Shown piece after piece: positions 1 through 7,100 of a stretch of DNA of 14,279 nucleotides (position 1 is the first letter of the stretch; each line of letters starts with the position of its first letter). The notes beneath the pieces were generated by a model. The model was not told where the DNA came from. It ran no database searches and was given only the letters and a program-made list of their open reading frames with translations. The position numbers and the translations under genes were made by a program. Source of the stretch: Anaeromyces robustus. Its lineage: Eukaryota > Neocallimastigomycota > Neocallimastigomycetes > Neocallimastigales > Neocallimastigaceae. Where the stretch lies: positions 1 to 14,279 of the forward strand of contig MCFG01000696.1 in assembly GCA_002104895.1 (NCBI GenBank), read 5' to 3'.

Positions 1-151
1 TATTCTTGTAATTTCATGTAAAATTAATCTCTAGAATTAGTATTAAGATTAAAATAAATATTAATAATAAATAAAATTGTTATTAAAACTCATTAATCTT
101 ATAACATAAAAAGTATAATTAGTATTGTGTTAACCTAAGTCGTTAGCGTTG
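1..151. other. AT-rich noncoding flank, possible LTR fragment
   Basis: No coding potential is seen here and the protease frame of the neighbouring minus-strand ORF does not continue into it. On the minus strand this stretch begins directly at TGTAACAACG, which resembles the TGTAAC start common in Ty3/gypsy LTRs, including the TGTAACG ends of the palindrome at 2620 and 7100. It may be the start of a 3' LTR belonging to the gag element at 152-1186. No second copy of this sequence is visible in the window, so the LTR call cannot be confirmed. Confidence 0.35.
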
Positions 152-1186
152 TTACAGATTTCCGGCTACTCCAGAAACGGCAGGTAAAGTAGAATTTGTA
201 TCGAAAGGAATATTGTTTTCTTTAGCAAAGTGAATATCCATAAGATTTAATTGAGAACCTGAATCAATCAGTAACTTAACGTTGCAGGAAGAGTTTAGAG
301 TTTGTAGATTGAATTCGACAACTGGAGCATTCAAAGATGGGTCATCAGAGAGTCTAGGTCTTGGTTTTGGTTTAAATTCTGGATTAGAGATAAAAGCATT
401 GCTGGAAGAGGGTTTATTGTTATCTTCATTTACTTTATTCGTCAAAGGGCAATTGTTGACTTGATGGTTTTTTGATCCACAGTAAGCACAAAGGTTTTCT
501 TTTCTTCTTCTTTCTTTTTCTTCGTTACTTAATGGTTCACGAAATCTGAAAGTTGATTGTTTTGTGTTAGAGAAGGGTTCCTTGCTTTTATTGGAATTAT
601 TATAATTATTGCTGTTATTATTATTAAAACGACTTTGAGGGTTAAAAAATTGTCGATGGGTAGAGAGTCGACAATCGATTCTTGAAGCTATTGTTTGCAT
701 GGAGAAGAGAGATTGAGGACCAGGAAACATTTCCAATATTCGAGTAGCTATCTGATCGTTTAGGCCTGAGAGAAAAGCATCCATTTTAGCTTCCTCGTTC
801 CAGGATGATTCGTCGGCGTATTTGTTGAATTCCATAATGTAGCTTCCGACGTCTCCTAAACGTTTTTGCCTGATCGTTTTAAGTTTTTGGTTTGCTATGA
901 ATGTGGAATCATAGCTTCCGAAGGTAGCTTTAATTTTGGATATGAAAGCGTCGTAGTCGTTGAGGCAAGGATCATTGTTTTCTATCAGGGTTGCGGCCCA
1001 GTTCATTGCTGAACCGTAGAGTCTGGATATAATATAGGCAACCTTGATTGGATCTTCTTCGAACTTATCGGGCTGTAACATAAAAATAAGTTCCATTTTG
1101 GCTAGAAAACCTTTAAAGTAACGACGGTCTCCTGCAAATCCGTCTTTAAAAATTGGATTAATATTATTGAAGTTTTCTTCTTCCAT
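152..1186 (-). CDS. gag: Gag with zinc knuckle fused to a truncated aspartic protease (Ty3/gypsy-type)
   Basis: A 344-residue ORF starting at ATG (MEEENFNN). Residues about 20-175 look like a retrotransposon Gag capsid domain (YFKGFLAKMELIF, WAATLI, FGSYDS, FNKYADESSW). Residues 185-205 are Asn-rich. A CX2CX4HX4C nucleic-acid-binding knuckle uses C233, C236, H241 and C246. A retropepsin start follows, with the catalytic motif LLIDSGSQ at 305-312 (D308). Only about 35 residues follow that motif before the stop, against roughly 100 in a full retropepsin domain, and no flap or second conserved block is present. The protease is therefore unlikely to work. The frame ends on a TAA lying inside a TGTAAC motif, and no RT or integrase follows. 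This looks like a truncated or non-autonomous gypsy copy whose Gag may still assemble. It lacks close similarity to the Gag at 13669-14279, so it is a different family. Confidence 0.85.
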   Translation of the reverse strand: MEEENFNNINPIFKDGFAGDRRYFKGFLAKMELIFMLQPDKFEEDPIKVAYIISRLYGSAMNWAATLIENNDPCLNDYDAFISKIKATFGSYDSTFIANQKLKTIRQKRLGDVGSYIMEFNKYADESSWNEEAKMDAFLSGLNDQIATRILEMFPGPQSLFSMQTIASRIDCRLSTHRQFFNPQSRFNNNNSNNYNNSNKSKEPFSNTKQSTFRFREPLSNEEKERRRKENLCAYCGSKNHQVNNCPLTNKVNEDNNKPSSSNAFISNPEFKPKPRPRLSDDPSLNAPVVEFNLQTLNSSCNVKLLIDSGSQLNLMDIHFAKENNIPFDTNSTLPAVSGVAGNL

Positions 1187-1388
1187 TATGTATTATTATT
1201 TTTGAATTTATATAAATATGTTAAGAATACGTTTTAAAGTTTTGATTATAAGTGTTCCCACAATAGTTAATTTTATAAAAGTGCTTTGAGTTTGCTTAGA
1301 GAGTTATAATTTTTTGGATTAAATATTATAAATAAGCTTCTGAATTAATTGATATATAATTTTAAATATTTTTAAATACTTCTTTTCC
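1187..1388. other. AT-rich leader region upstream of gag, no gene
   Basis: This is the sequence upstream of the minus-strand gag start, where an LTR, primer-binding site and leader would be expected. On the minus strand TGGGAACACTTATAATC (around 1243-1259) begins with TGG, as a tRNA-complementary primer-binding site does, but the preceding bases do not end in the CA expected of an LTR. I do not call a PBS or LTR boundary here. Confidence 0.3.
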
Positions 1389-1478
1389 GTATTGCTGTTC
1401 ATTCAGTTTATCAACCGAAGAGCTGAATGCAGGTCTTACATCTATGCCTACCAGCGAGGATCAATACGTAGATAAGAA
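1389..1478 (+). repeat. Direct repeat copy A (about 90 bp)
   Basis: This is the first of two diverged direct copies. It shares GTTTATCAACC, GAGCTGAATG and TGCCTACCAGCGAGG, in the same order and spacing, with copy B at 1990-2082. By eye the copies are roughly 80 percent identical. Copy A is GC-richer than its flanks. It has no ORF. It lies within the region between the gag element and the palindrome and could be a promoter or LTR module or a remnant of a tandem duplication with a period of about 600 bp. Confidence 0.75.
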
Positions 1479-1727
1479 GTTGATTTAAAAATAAGTGCTG
1501 AAGGAATTTCAATTAAGACTTTCCTTATTTATAATAAGAGATTTCGAATTTTAAAGTCTTTGGGATAGTTTATAGGTAAATATTTTAATTTTCACTTCTT
1601 TTGCCTTACAACTATAGAAAAACCGGCAGAAGTTACTTAACAAGAGGTATATACTAGACCTCGAAATAAAATTAAAAACTATATATGTTTTAGGGTCGTT
1701 TTACCTTCGCGACCAACCTACAGCCTT
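1479..1727. other. AT-rich noncoding stretch
   Basis: No coding frame is supported. It separates direct repeat A from the GC-richer island at 1728-1839. A short GGTCG...CGACC hairpin potential (around 1693-1714) is the only structure I noticed. Confidence 0.3.
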
Positions 1728-1839
1728 CGGTGACTGGAGTTCCTTGTTCGCCAGAGTTGCTGCAGACCTAGAACCGTTTTCCTATATAAATAGACTACGG
1801 TGACTGTCCTCTCGCTGGAGTTTTACCTAGTCTAGAACC
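1728..1839. promoter_or_regulatory. GC-richer island with internal duplication around a TATA-like motif
   Basis: Two diverged modules occur in tandem at 1728-1775 and 1798-1839. Each carries CGGTGACT, then CTGGAGTT, then CTAGAACC. Between them, at 1783-1792, is TATATAAATA, a good TATA-box match on the plus strand and an acceptable one in reverse. A duplicated GC-rich module flanking a TATA box suits an LTR or promoter region. If it drives the minus-strand gag, the leader would be about 600 nt. Neither direction nor activity can be decided from sequence. Confidence 0.4.
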
Positions 1840-1989
1840 AAATCTATTTGTCGAATGCAGCACTAAAGAAGACTAATCTCCTAACTCTGTATGAGCTCTA
1901 TACGCTCCTAGTATATTTTAATAACACTTATTTACCTATAATAATAATAACGACTATAATATTTACTCTTTTTTATTATTCTTTGTTTC

Positions 1990-2082
1990 GCACTGCTGTT
2001 CTTTCGGTTTATCAACCTACCGGAGCTGAATGTAGGACTTACGCCTCTGCCTACCAGCGAGGGCCAATGCGAATATAAGAAA
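1990..2082 (+). repeat. Direct repeat copy B (about 93 bp)
   Basis: This is the second copy of the repeat at 1389-1478, about 600 bp downstream in the same orientation. Relative to copy A it carries a short insertion beside CCTACCGG, and CCTAC...GTAGG could pair as a small hairpin. Similarity fades quickly outside the ORF-free core. A short open frame crossing this copy is not supported as a gene. Confidence 0.75.
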
Positions 2083-2222
2083 TTTTATAAAGAGTAAAAG
2101 GGACGATAAGAACTTATTATTTATAAATTCCTTGTTTTTAAAGGTTATACACAAAAATCTTTATTACACAAGGTTTTCTTGCTACTATTTCAAGCAAGAA
2201 ATTTATTAATTATTACTATTAT

Positions 2223-2224
<2 letters not shown>

Positions 2225-2255
<31 letters not shown>
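2225..2255 (+). repeat. Poly-T tract (T31)
   Basis: An uninterrupted run of 31 T. It precedes a field of TTCACTTA repeats, and the same order of parts recurs inside the palindrome's right arm. Homopolymer lengths of this kind are unreliable in many assemblies. Confidence 0.9.
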
Positions 2256-2259
<4 letters not shown>

Positions 2260-2269
2260 ACTTGTAAAA

Positions 2270-2450
2270 ATGTTCACTTAATTATTATATTAATTTATTT
2301 AATTAATATTTATTTGTTCACTTATATATTTGATTTATTTAACCTTGGGTTTTATTCACTTAGATTTCCTAATTGATTTATTTAGTTCTTAAATTTTGGT
2401 TCACTTAATTATGGATTTATTTAAATTATTATATTTTGTTCACTTATATA
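2270..2450 (+). repeat. Degenerate TTCACTTA / GATTTATTTAA repeat field
   Basis: The words TTCACTTA and GATTTATTTA recur at irregular spacing of about 40-60 bp. The same pair recurs inside the palindrome at about 5550-5640 (right arm) and, as reverse complement, at about 4080-4170 (left arm). This suggests that the region left of the palindrome and the palindrome arms derive from one repeat family. No coding function is indicated. Confidence 0.6.
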
Positions 2451-2605
2451 ATTTATAGGGTTAGGTTATTTGTTTCTTGAATTGATTTTCAAAGGGTTAT
2501 TTTCTTTAACGGATTGTTTTAAGTTATTTTATTTCTAAGATTGATCTGGTTTACTAAAATGGTATTTCCAAATGGATAGCTAATTTTTCTTTGATTTTAA
2601 TATAA
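2451..2605. other. AT-rich noncoding stretch
   Basis: No gene is supported. It lies directly upstream of the purine-rich tract that abuts the palindrome. If the palindrome edge is an LTR start, this would be the 3' untranslated end of a plus-strand element whose coding body is not present here. Confidence 0.3.
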
Positions 2606-2619
2606 AAATTGGGGAGTAG
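2605..2619 (+). promoter_or_regulatory. Polypurine-tract-like motif abutting a TGTAAC terminus
   Basis: AAAAATTGGGGAGTAG is purine-rich and ends exactly where the palindrome starts with TGTAACG. In LTR retrotransposons the polypurine tract primes plus-strand DNA and lies directly before the 3' LTR, whose first bases are TG. The fit is good on the left side only. At 7101 the sequence outside the palindrome, read inward on the minus strand, is not a comparable purine run. Confidence 0.5.
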
Positions 2620-2625
2620 TGTAAC

Positions 2626-2706
2626 GAATACTAGAAATTATAGAGTTGGCTTACTCGTTAAGCTCTAGAACTCTGCTCAGTATTCCTGGGTTCAATACAC
2701 AGGAAT
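2626..2706 (+). other. Nested terminal stem-loops, left copy
   Basis: Within the first 90 bases of the palindrome, GAATACT (2626-2632) pairs with AGTATTC (2679-2685). Inside it AGAGTT (2642-2647) pairs with AACTCT (2669-2674), and GCTTA (2649-2653) pairs with TAAGC (2659-2663). A competing hairpin pairs ATTCCTG (2682-2688) with CAGGAAT (2700-2706) and shares bases with the outer stem, so two exclusive folds are possible. This fits a structured RNA end or a DNA hairpin recognised by a recombinase. The function is unknown. Confidence 0.6.
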
Positions 2707-3609
2707 GCCTTTTGTTAAAATTTATATTTTTATTTTTTACTATTTTATTATTTTATTTTTTTATTATTATTTTATTATATATTAATATATTATAAAGTGT
2801 ATTAAATGATAATATTATTTTATTATAAAAAGGTTAATAGACCAATTAGATTTAGAATATAATAACTCATGAAAAATGTAATTAAAATATTTTGAAATAA
2901 TGTTTATAAATATTCAAGAATTTTCTCATTTGAAAATTCGAGTTTTTATTAACAAAGAAATAATAAAATAAATAAAATTATTTGATACTAACCTGTTGTT
3001 TGTTTGTGTCCAATAATTCTTGTTTATTTTCTAATATTGAGGTGTTTTTAAGTTTATTAAGAATTATTATTGTTGGACTTCTGTTCTTTACAATAAAAAC
3101 TCCTATAAAATTTTTTAAACACCTTAGTATCAAATAATCAAATATAAAATTTTTAAAGACTACTTAAGTAAGTCAGTAAAAATTTATATTAAAGGAAAAA
3201 GGACGCTGAAAAAATAGAAAAGTCCGTATACTAATATAAATTTTTACCTTTTGGCGCTTAATAGTAATAAAAAATTTTATATAATAATTTTTATAAAACA
3301 AAATTTTTTTTAATGACAATTTCAATTTCAGTTCAATTTTAATTTCAAATCTCAATTTCAATTTCTATCACAATTCAATTAAAACTTCAATTTCAGTTCA
3401 ATTTTAATTTCAAATCTCAATTTCAATTTCAATTTCAATCACGATTCAATTAAAATTTCAATTTCAATTTAAAATCTCAATTTCAACTTCAATTATAATT
3501 CAATTAAAATTTCAATTTCAATTTAAAACCTCAATTTCAATTTCGACTACAATCCAATTAAAATTTCAATTACAATTTAAAATTTCAATTCAAACTTCAA
3601 TTACAAATC

Positions 3610-3640
<31 letters not shown>

Positions 3641-3645
<5 letters not shown>

Positions 3646-3766
3646 ATTTCAATTTCAATTTCAATTTCAATTTCAATTTCAATTTCAATTTCAATTTCAA
3701 TTTCAATTTCAATTTCAATTTCAATTTCAATTTCAATTTCAATTTCAATTTCAATTTCAATTTCAA
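3641..3766 (+). repeat. (TTTCAA)21 microsatellite
   Basis: Twenty-one uninterrupted TTTCAA units preceded by A27. Diverged versions of the unit spread outward over about 330 bp (3310-3613), as if an older array decayed while the inner array expanded recently. Confidence 0.95.
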
Positions 3767-3829
3767 TTTATTCTTAATTTTAAATCCAATTTAAATTTAA
3801 ATTTTGATTACAAATTCCAATTTAGTATT

Positions 3830-3865
<36 letters not shown>

Positions 3866-4627
3866 TTTTTCTTATCATCAAATTTAAATTCAATTGCAAA
3901 TTGAAATTTCAATCTCAAAATTTCAAAATCAATTCTGTCAAAAAAAAAAAAATCTTTTTTTATTTAAAACAATACCAAACTAGAAGAGAATAAAACATTA
4001 CAATTAAAGTAAACTTGACTAAAATATACAAAAAAGGAAAAAAATATGAAAAAAAAAATAAATAAATACAAAGAAATTTAAATAAATCCAATAATAAAAT
4101 TTAAATATATAAGTGAATGAATAAATATTTTTTAAATAAATCAATTAATAAGTGAATAAAAATATAATATTTAAATAAAACACATAATAAAAAATAAACG
4201 AATAATTGTAATAAAACAAATAAAAAAAAAAATAATATAAAATATTTTTCTTTTTAATAAAAGAAAAATAAATATTTTTATATAAATTGTTATAAATTTT
4301 CTTTAAATCAGCTTCCTGTGACTTCCTACGCGAGGTAGCTTAATCAACTGCCGATACGTAATACTTTTGTTTTCTGGGATATTTGACAACTGAGGTAGCT
4401 CATATAATTTTTTTCTTAAGGCTAATTAAGTTAGTCGTTAAAAAAAGAAATTAATAATATCCTACCTTTTATTAATTTTTAATTAATATTAACAGTCGAA
4501 TATCTTAGCGTTTATATAACGGTTATAACAAAAGAGCTAAGGGTTCTATCACCTGAAGTTATTTAATAATTTATAAATAATTTGTTATAAAAATATTTAA
4601 TTTTAATTATTAAAAAGAAAATATTAT

Positions 4628-4633
<6 letters not shown>

Positions 4634-4683
<50 letters not shown>
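4634..4683 (+). repeat. Poly-A tract (A50)
   Basis: An uninterrupted run of 50 A in the inner part of the left arm. It is followed by TTTTCTTTAAGAAAA, itself a small inverted repeat. Confidence 0.95.
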
Positions 4684-4687
<4 letters not shown>

Positions 4688-4780
4688 CTTTAAGAAAATT
4701 TATTGTTGATTTATATAAAAATTTAATATTGATAATTGAAATATCCTTTTCTTATTGATATTGAATTTAACAGTTTAAAT

Positions 4781-4931
4781 ATAATAGACTACTAATCAAG
4801 AGTCTTTCATCCGATGGTAAACGTTTTCCGTCACCCTATTCACGCGATCTATGTTCCGTCACGCGCTTCAGGATCTTATTACCACCCTTACTATACCTCT
4901 GTTGATTGATTAGTAAGGCTCGTCTATGCTG
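4781..4931. other. Central spacer (loop) of the palindrome
   Basis: This is the only clearly non-palindromic part and is GC-richer than the arms. It still has a short inner pairing, ACTAATCAA (4791-4799) with TTGATTAGT near 4905-4913, leaving a true loop of about 105 bp. The loop contains a direct repeat of TTCCGTCAC (4826-4834 and 4854-4862), each followed by CACGCG (4841-4846 and 4860-4865). No ORF is seen. The repeats could be binding sites or a remnant of the sequence around which the inversion formed. Confidence 0.6.
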
Positions 4932-5024
4932 ATTTAAACTGTTAAATTCAATATCAATAAGAAAAGGATATTTCAATTATCAATATTAAATTTTTATATA
5001 AATCAACAATAAATTTTCTTAAAG

Positions 5025-5028
<4 letters not shown>

Positions 5029-5076
<48 letters not shown>
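5029..5076 (+). repeat. Poly-T tract (T48)
   Basis: The right-arm partner of the A50 tract, two bases shorter. Confidence 0.95.
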
Positions 5077-5082
<6 letters not shown>

Positions 5083-5939
5083 ATAATATTTTCTTTTTAA
5101 TAATTAAAATTAAATATTTTTATAACAAATTATTTATAAATTATTAAATAACTTCAGGTGATAGAACCCTTAGCTCTTTTGTTATAACCGTTATATAAAC
5201 GCTAAGATATTCGACTGTTAATATTAATTAAAAATTAATAAAAGGTAGGATATTATTAATTTCTTTTTTTAACGACTAACTTAATTAGCCTTAAGAAAAA
5301 AATTATATGAGCTACCTCAGTTGTCAAATATCCCAGAAAACAAAAGTATTACGTATCGGCAGTTGATTAAGCTACCTCGCGTAGGAAGTCACAGGAAGCT
5401 GATTTAAAGAAAATTTATAACAATTTATATAAAAATATTTATTTTTCTTTTATTAAAAAGAAAAATATTTTATATTATTTTTTTTTTTATTTGTTTTATT
5501 ACAATTATTCGTTTATTTTTTATTATGTGTTTTATTTAAATATTATATTTTTATTCACTTATTAATTGATTTATTTAAAAAATATTTATTCATTCACTTA
5601 TATATTTAAATTTTATTATTGGATTTATTTAAATTTCTTTGTATTTATTTATTTTTTTTTTCATATTTTTTTCCTTTTTTGTATATTTTAGTCAAGTTTA
5701 CTTTAATTGTAATGTTTTATTCTCTTCTAGTTTGGTATTGTTTTAAATAAAAAAAGATTTTTTTTTTTTTGACAGAATTGATTTTGAAATTTTGAGATTG
5801 AAATTTCAATTTGCAATTGAATTTAAATTTGATGATAAAAAAAAAAATTTTTTTTTTTTTTTTTTTTTTTTTAATTAATACTAAATTGGAATTTGTAATC
5901 AAAATTTAAATTTAAATTGGATTTAAAATTAAGAATAAA

Positions 5940-6083
5940 TTGAAATTGAAATTGAAATTGAAATTGAAATTGAAATTGAAATTGAAATTGAAATTGAAAT
6001 TGAAATTGAAATTGAAATTGAAATTGAAATTGAAATTGAAATTGAAATTGAAATTGAAATTGAAATTGAAATTGAAATTGAAA
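5940..6083 (+). repeat. (TTGAAA)24 microsatellite
   Basis: This is the mirror of the left-arm hexamer array but three units longer, followed by T25. The length difference shows either replication slippage after the palindrome formed or inaccurate sequencing. Confidence 0.95.
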
Positions 6084-7013
6084 TTTTTTTTTTTTTTTTT
6101 TTTTTTTTAATTGATTTGTAATTGAAGTTTGAATTGAAATTTTAAATTGTAATTGAAATTTTAATTGGATTGTAGTCGAAATTGAAATTGAGGTTTTAAA
6201 TTGAAATTGAAATTTTAATTGAATTATAATTGAAGTTGAAATTGAGATTTTAAATTGAAATTGAAATTTTAATTGAATCGTGATTGAAATTGAAATTGAA
6301 ATTGAGATTTGAAATTAAAATTGAACTGAAATTGAAGTTTTAATTGAATTGTGATAGAAATTGAAATTGAGATTTGAAATTAAAATTGAACTGAAATTGA
6401 AATTGTCATTAAAAAAATTTTGTTTTATAAAAATTATTATATAAAATTTTTTATTACTATTAAGCGCCAAAAGGTAAAAATTTATATTAGTATACGGACT
6501 TTTCTATTTTTTCAGCGTCCTTTTCCTTTAATATAAATTTTTACTGACTTACTTAAGTAGTCTTTAAAAATTTTATATTTGATTATTTGATACTAAGGTG
6601 TTTAAAAAATTTTATAGGAGTTTTTATTGTAAAGAACAGAAGTCCAACAATAATAATTCTTAATAAACTTAAAAACACCTCAATATTAGAAAATAAACAA
6701 GAATTATTGGACACAAACAAACAACAGGTTAGTATCAAATAATTTTATTTATTTTATTATTTCTTTGTTAATAAAAACTCGAATTTTCAAATGAGAAAAT
6801 TCTTGAATATTTATAAACATTATTTCAAAATATTTTAATTACATTTTTCATGAGTTATTATATTCTAAATCTAATTGGTCTATTAACCTTTTTATAATAA
6901 AATAATATTATCATTTAATACACTTTATAATATATTAATATATAATAAAATAATAATAAAAAAATAAAATAATAAAATAGTAAAAAATAAAAATATAAAT
7001 TTTAACAAAAGGC

Positions 7014-7094
7014 ATTCCTGTGTATTGAACCCAGGAATACTGAGCAGAGTTCTAGAGCTTAACGAGTAAGCCAACTCTATAATTTCTAGTATTC
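7014..7094 (-). other. Nested terminal stem-loops, right copy
   Basis: This is the mirror image of 2626-2706 with the same stems intact, so the fold is presented at both outer ends of the palindrome. It is GC-richer than its surroundings. Confidence 0.6.
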
Positions 7095-7100
7095 GTTACA

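Larger units (their letters stand above)
2620..4780 (+). repeat. Left arm of the palindrome
   Basis: This arm matches the reverse complement of 4932-7100. In order it contains the terminal stem-loop, AT-rich sequence, a long block of diverged TTTCAATT-type repeats, A27, (TTTCAA)21, A28, reverse TTCACTTA repeats, a GC-richer patch around 4310-4400 with GAGGTAGCT twice, A50 and a final unique section ending near TTTAACAGTTTAAAT. Short open frames crossing the simple repeats are meaningless. Confidence 0.9.
2620..7100. mobile_element. 4.48-kb near-perfect palindrome with TG...CA termini (foldback-like or inverted LTR-like element)
   Basis: Position 2620 pairs with 7100, and the reverse-complement match continues inward to about 4780/4932. 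The match ends sharply: 2619 (g) does not pair with 7101 (a). The outer ends read TGTAACGAATACTAG and CTAGTATTCGTTACA. Arms differ mainly in tract lengths: 21 versus 24 hexamers, A50 versus T48, A27 versus T25, A28 versus T25. No protein is encoded. Long inverted arms rich in tandem simple repeats around a short loop recall foldback elements, while TG/CA ends and the left polypurine tract recall LTRs. Flanking 5-mers (AGTAG, ATTTG) give no target-site duplication. An assembly fold-back remains possible, although the asymmetric spacer and motif-defined edges argue against it. Confidence 0.85.
4932..7100 (-). repeat. Right arm of the palindrome
   Basis: This arm mirrors 2620-4780 in reverse order: T48, the GC-richer patch around 5310-5410, TTCACTTA repeats, T25, (TTGAAA)24, T25, diverged TTGAAATT repeats and the terminal stem-loop. 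In one spot the left arm has AAG where this arm has AAA, beside a homopolymer. The other differences I found are tract-length changes, so the arms have diverged little or are being homogenised. Confidence 0.9.

Noticed and set aside
1848-2078. Open frame of 76 codons on the plus strand
   Set aside because: It crosses direct repeat B and A/T runs, gives a low-complexity hydrophobic translation and has no recognisable domain.
2179-2376. Open frame of 65 codons
   Set aside because: It is produced by the T31 tract (poly-Phe) and A/T sequence; no coding signal.
2626-2706. Possible tRNA or tRNA-derived SINE (GGTTCAATAC resembles a B box, with an A-box-like stretch 40 bp upstream)
   Set aside because: The would-be acceptor ends do not pair, the T-stem has a mismatch and the A box fits poorly.
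3173-3361. Open frame on the minus strand in the left arm
   Set aside because: It is a translation of simple TTTCAATT-type repeats and A/T-rich sequence; the arms are noncoding.
3641-3766. CRISPR-like array
   Set aside because: A contiguous hexamer microsatellite with no spacers, in eukaryotic sequence.
5717-5902. Lys/Phe-rich open frame in the right arm
   Set aside because: It is a translation of homopolymers and simple repeat, not a gene.
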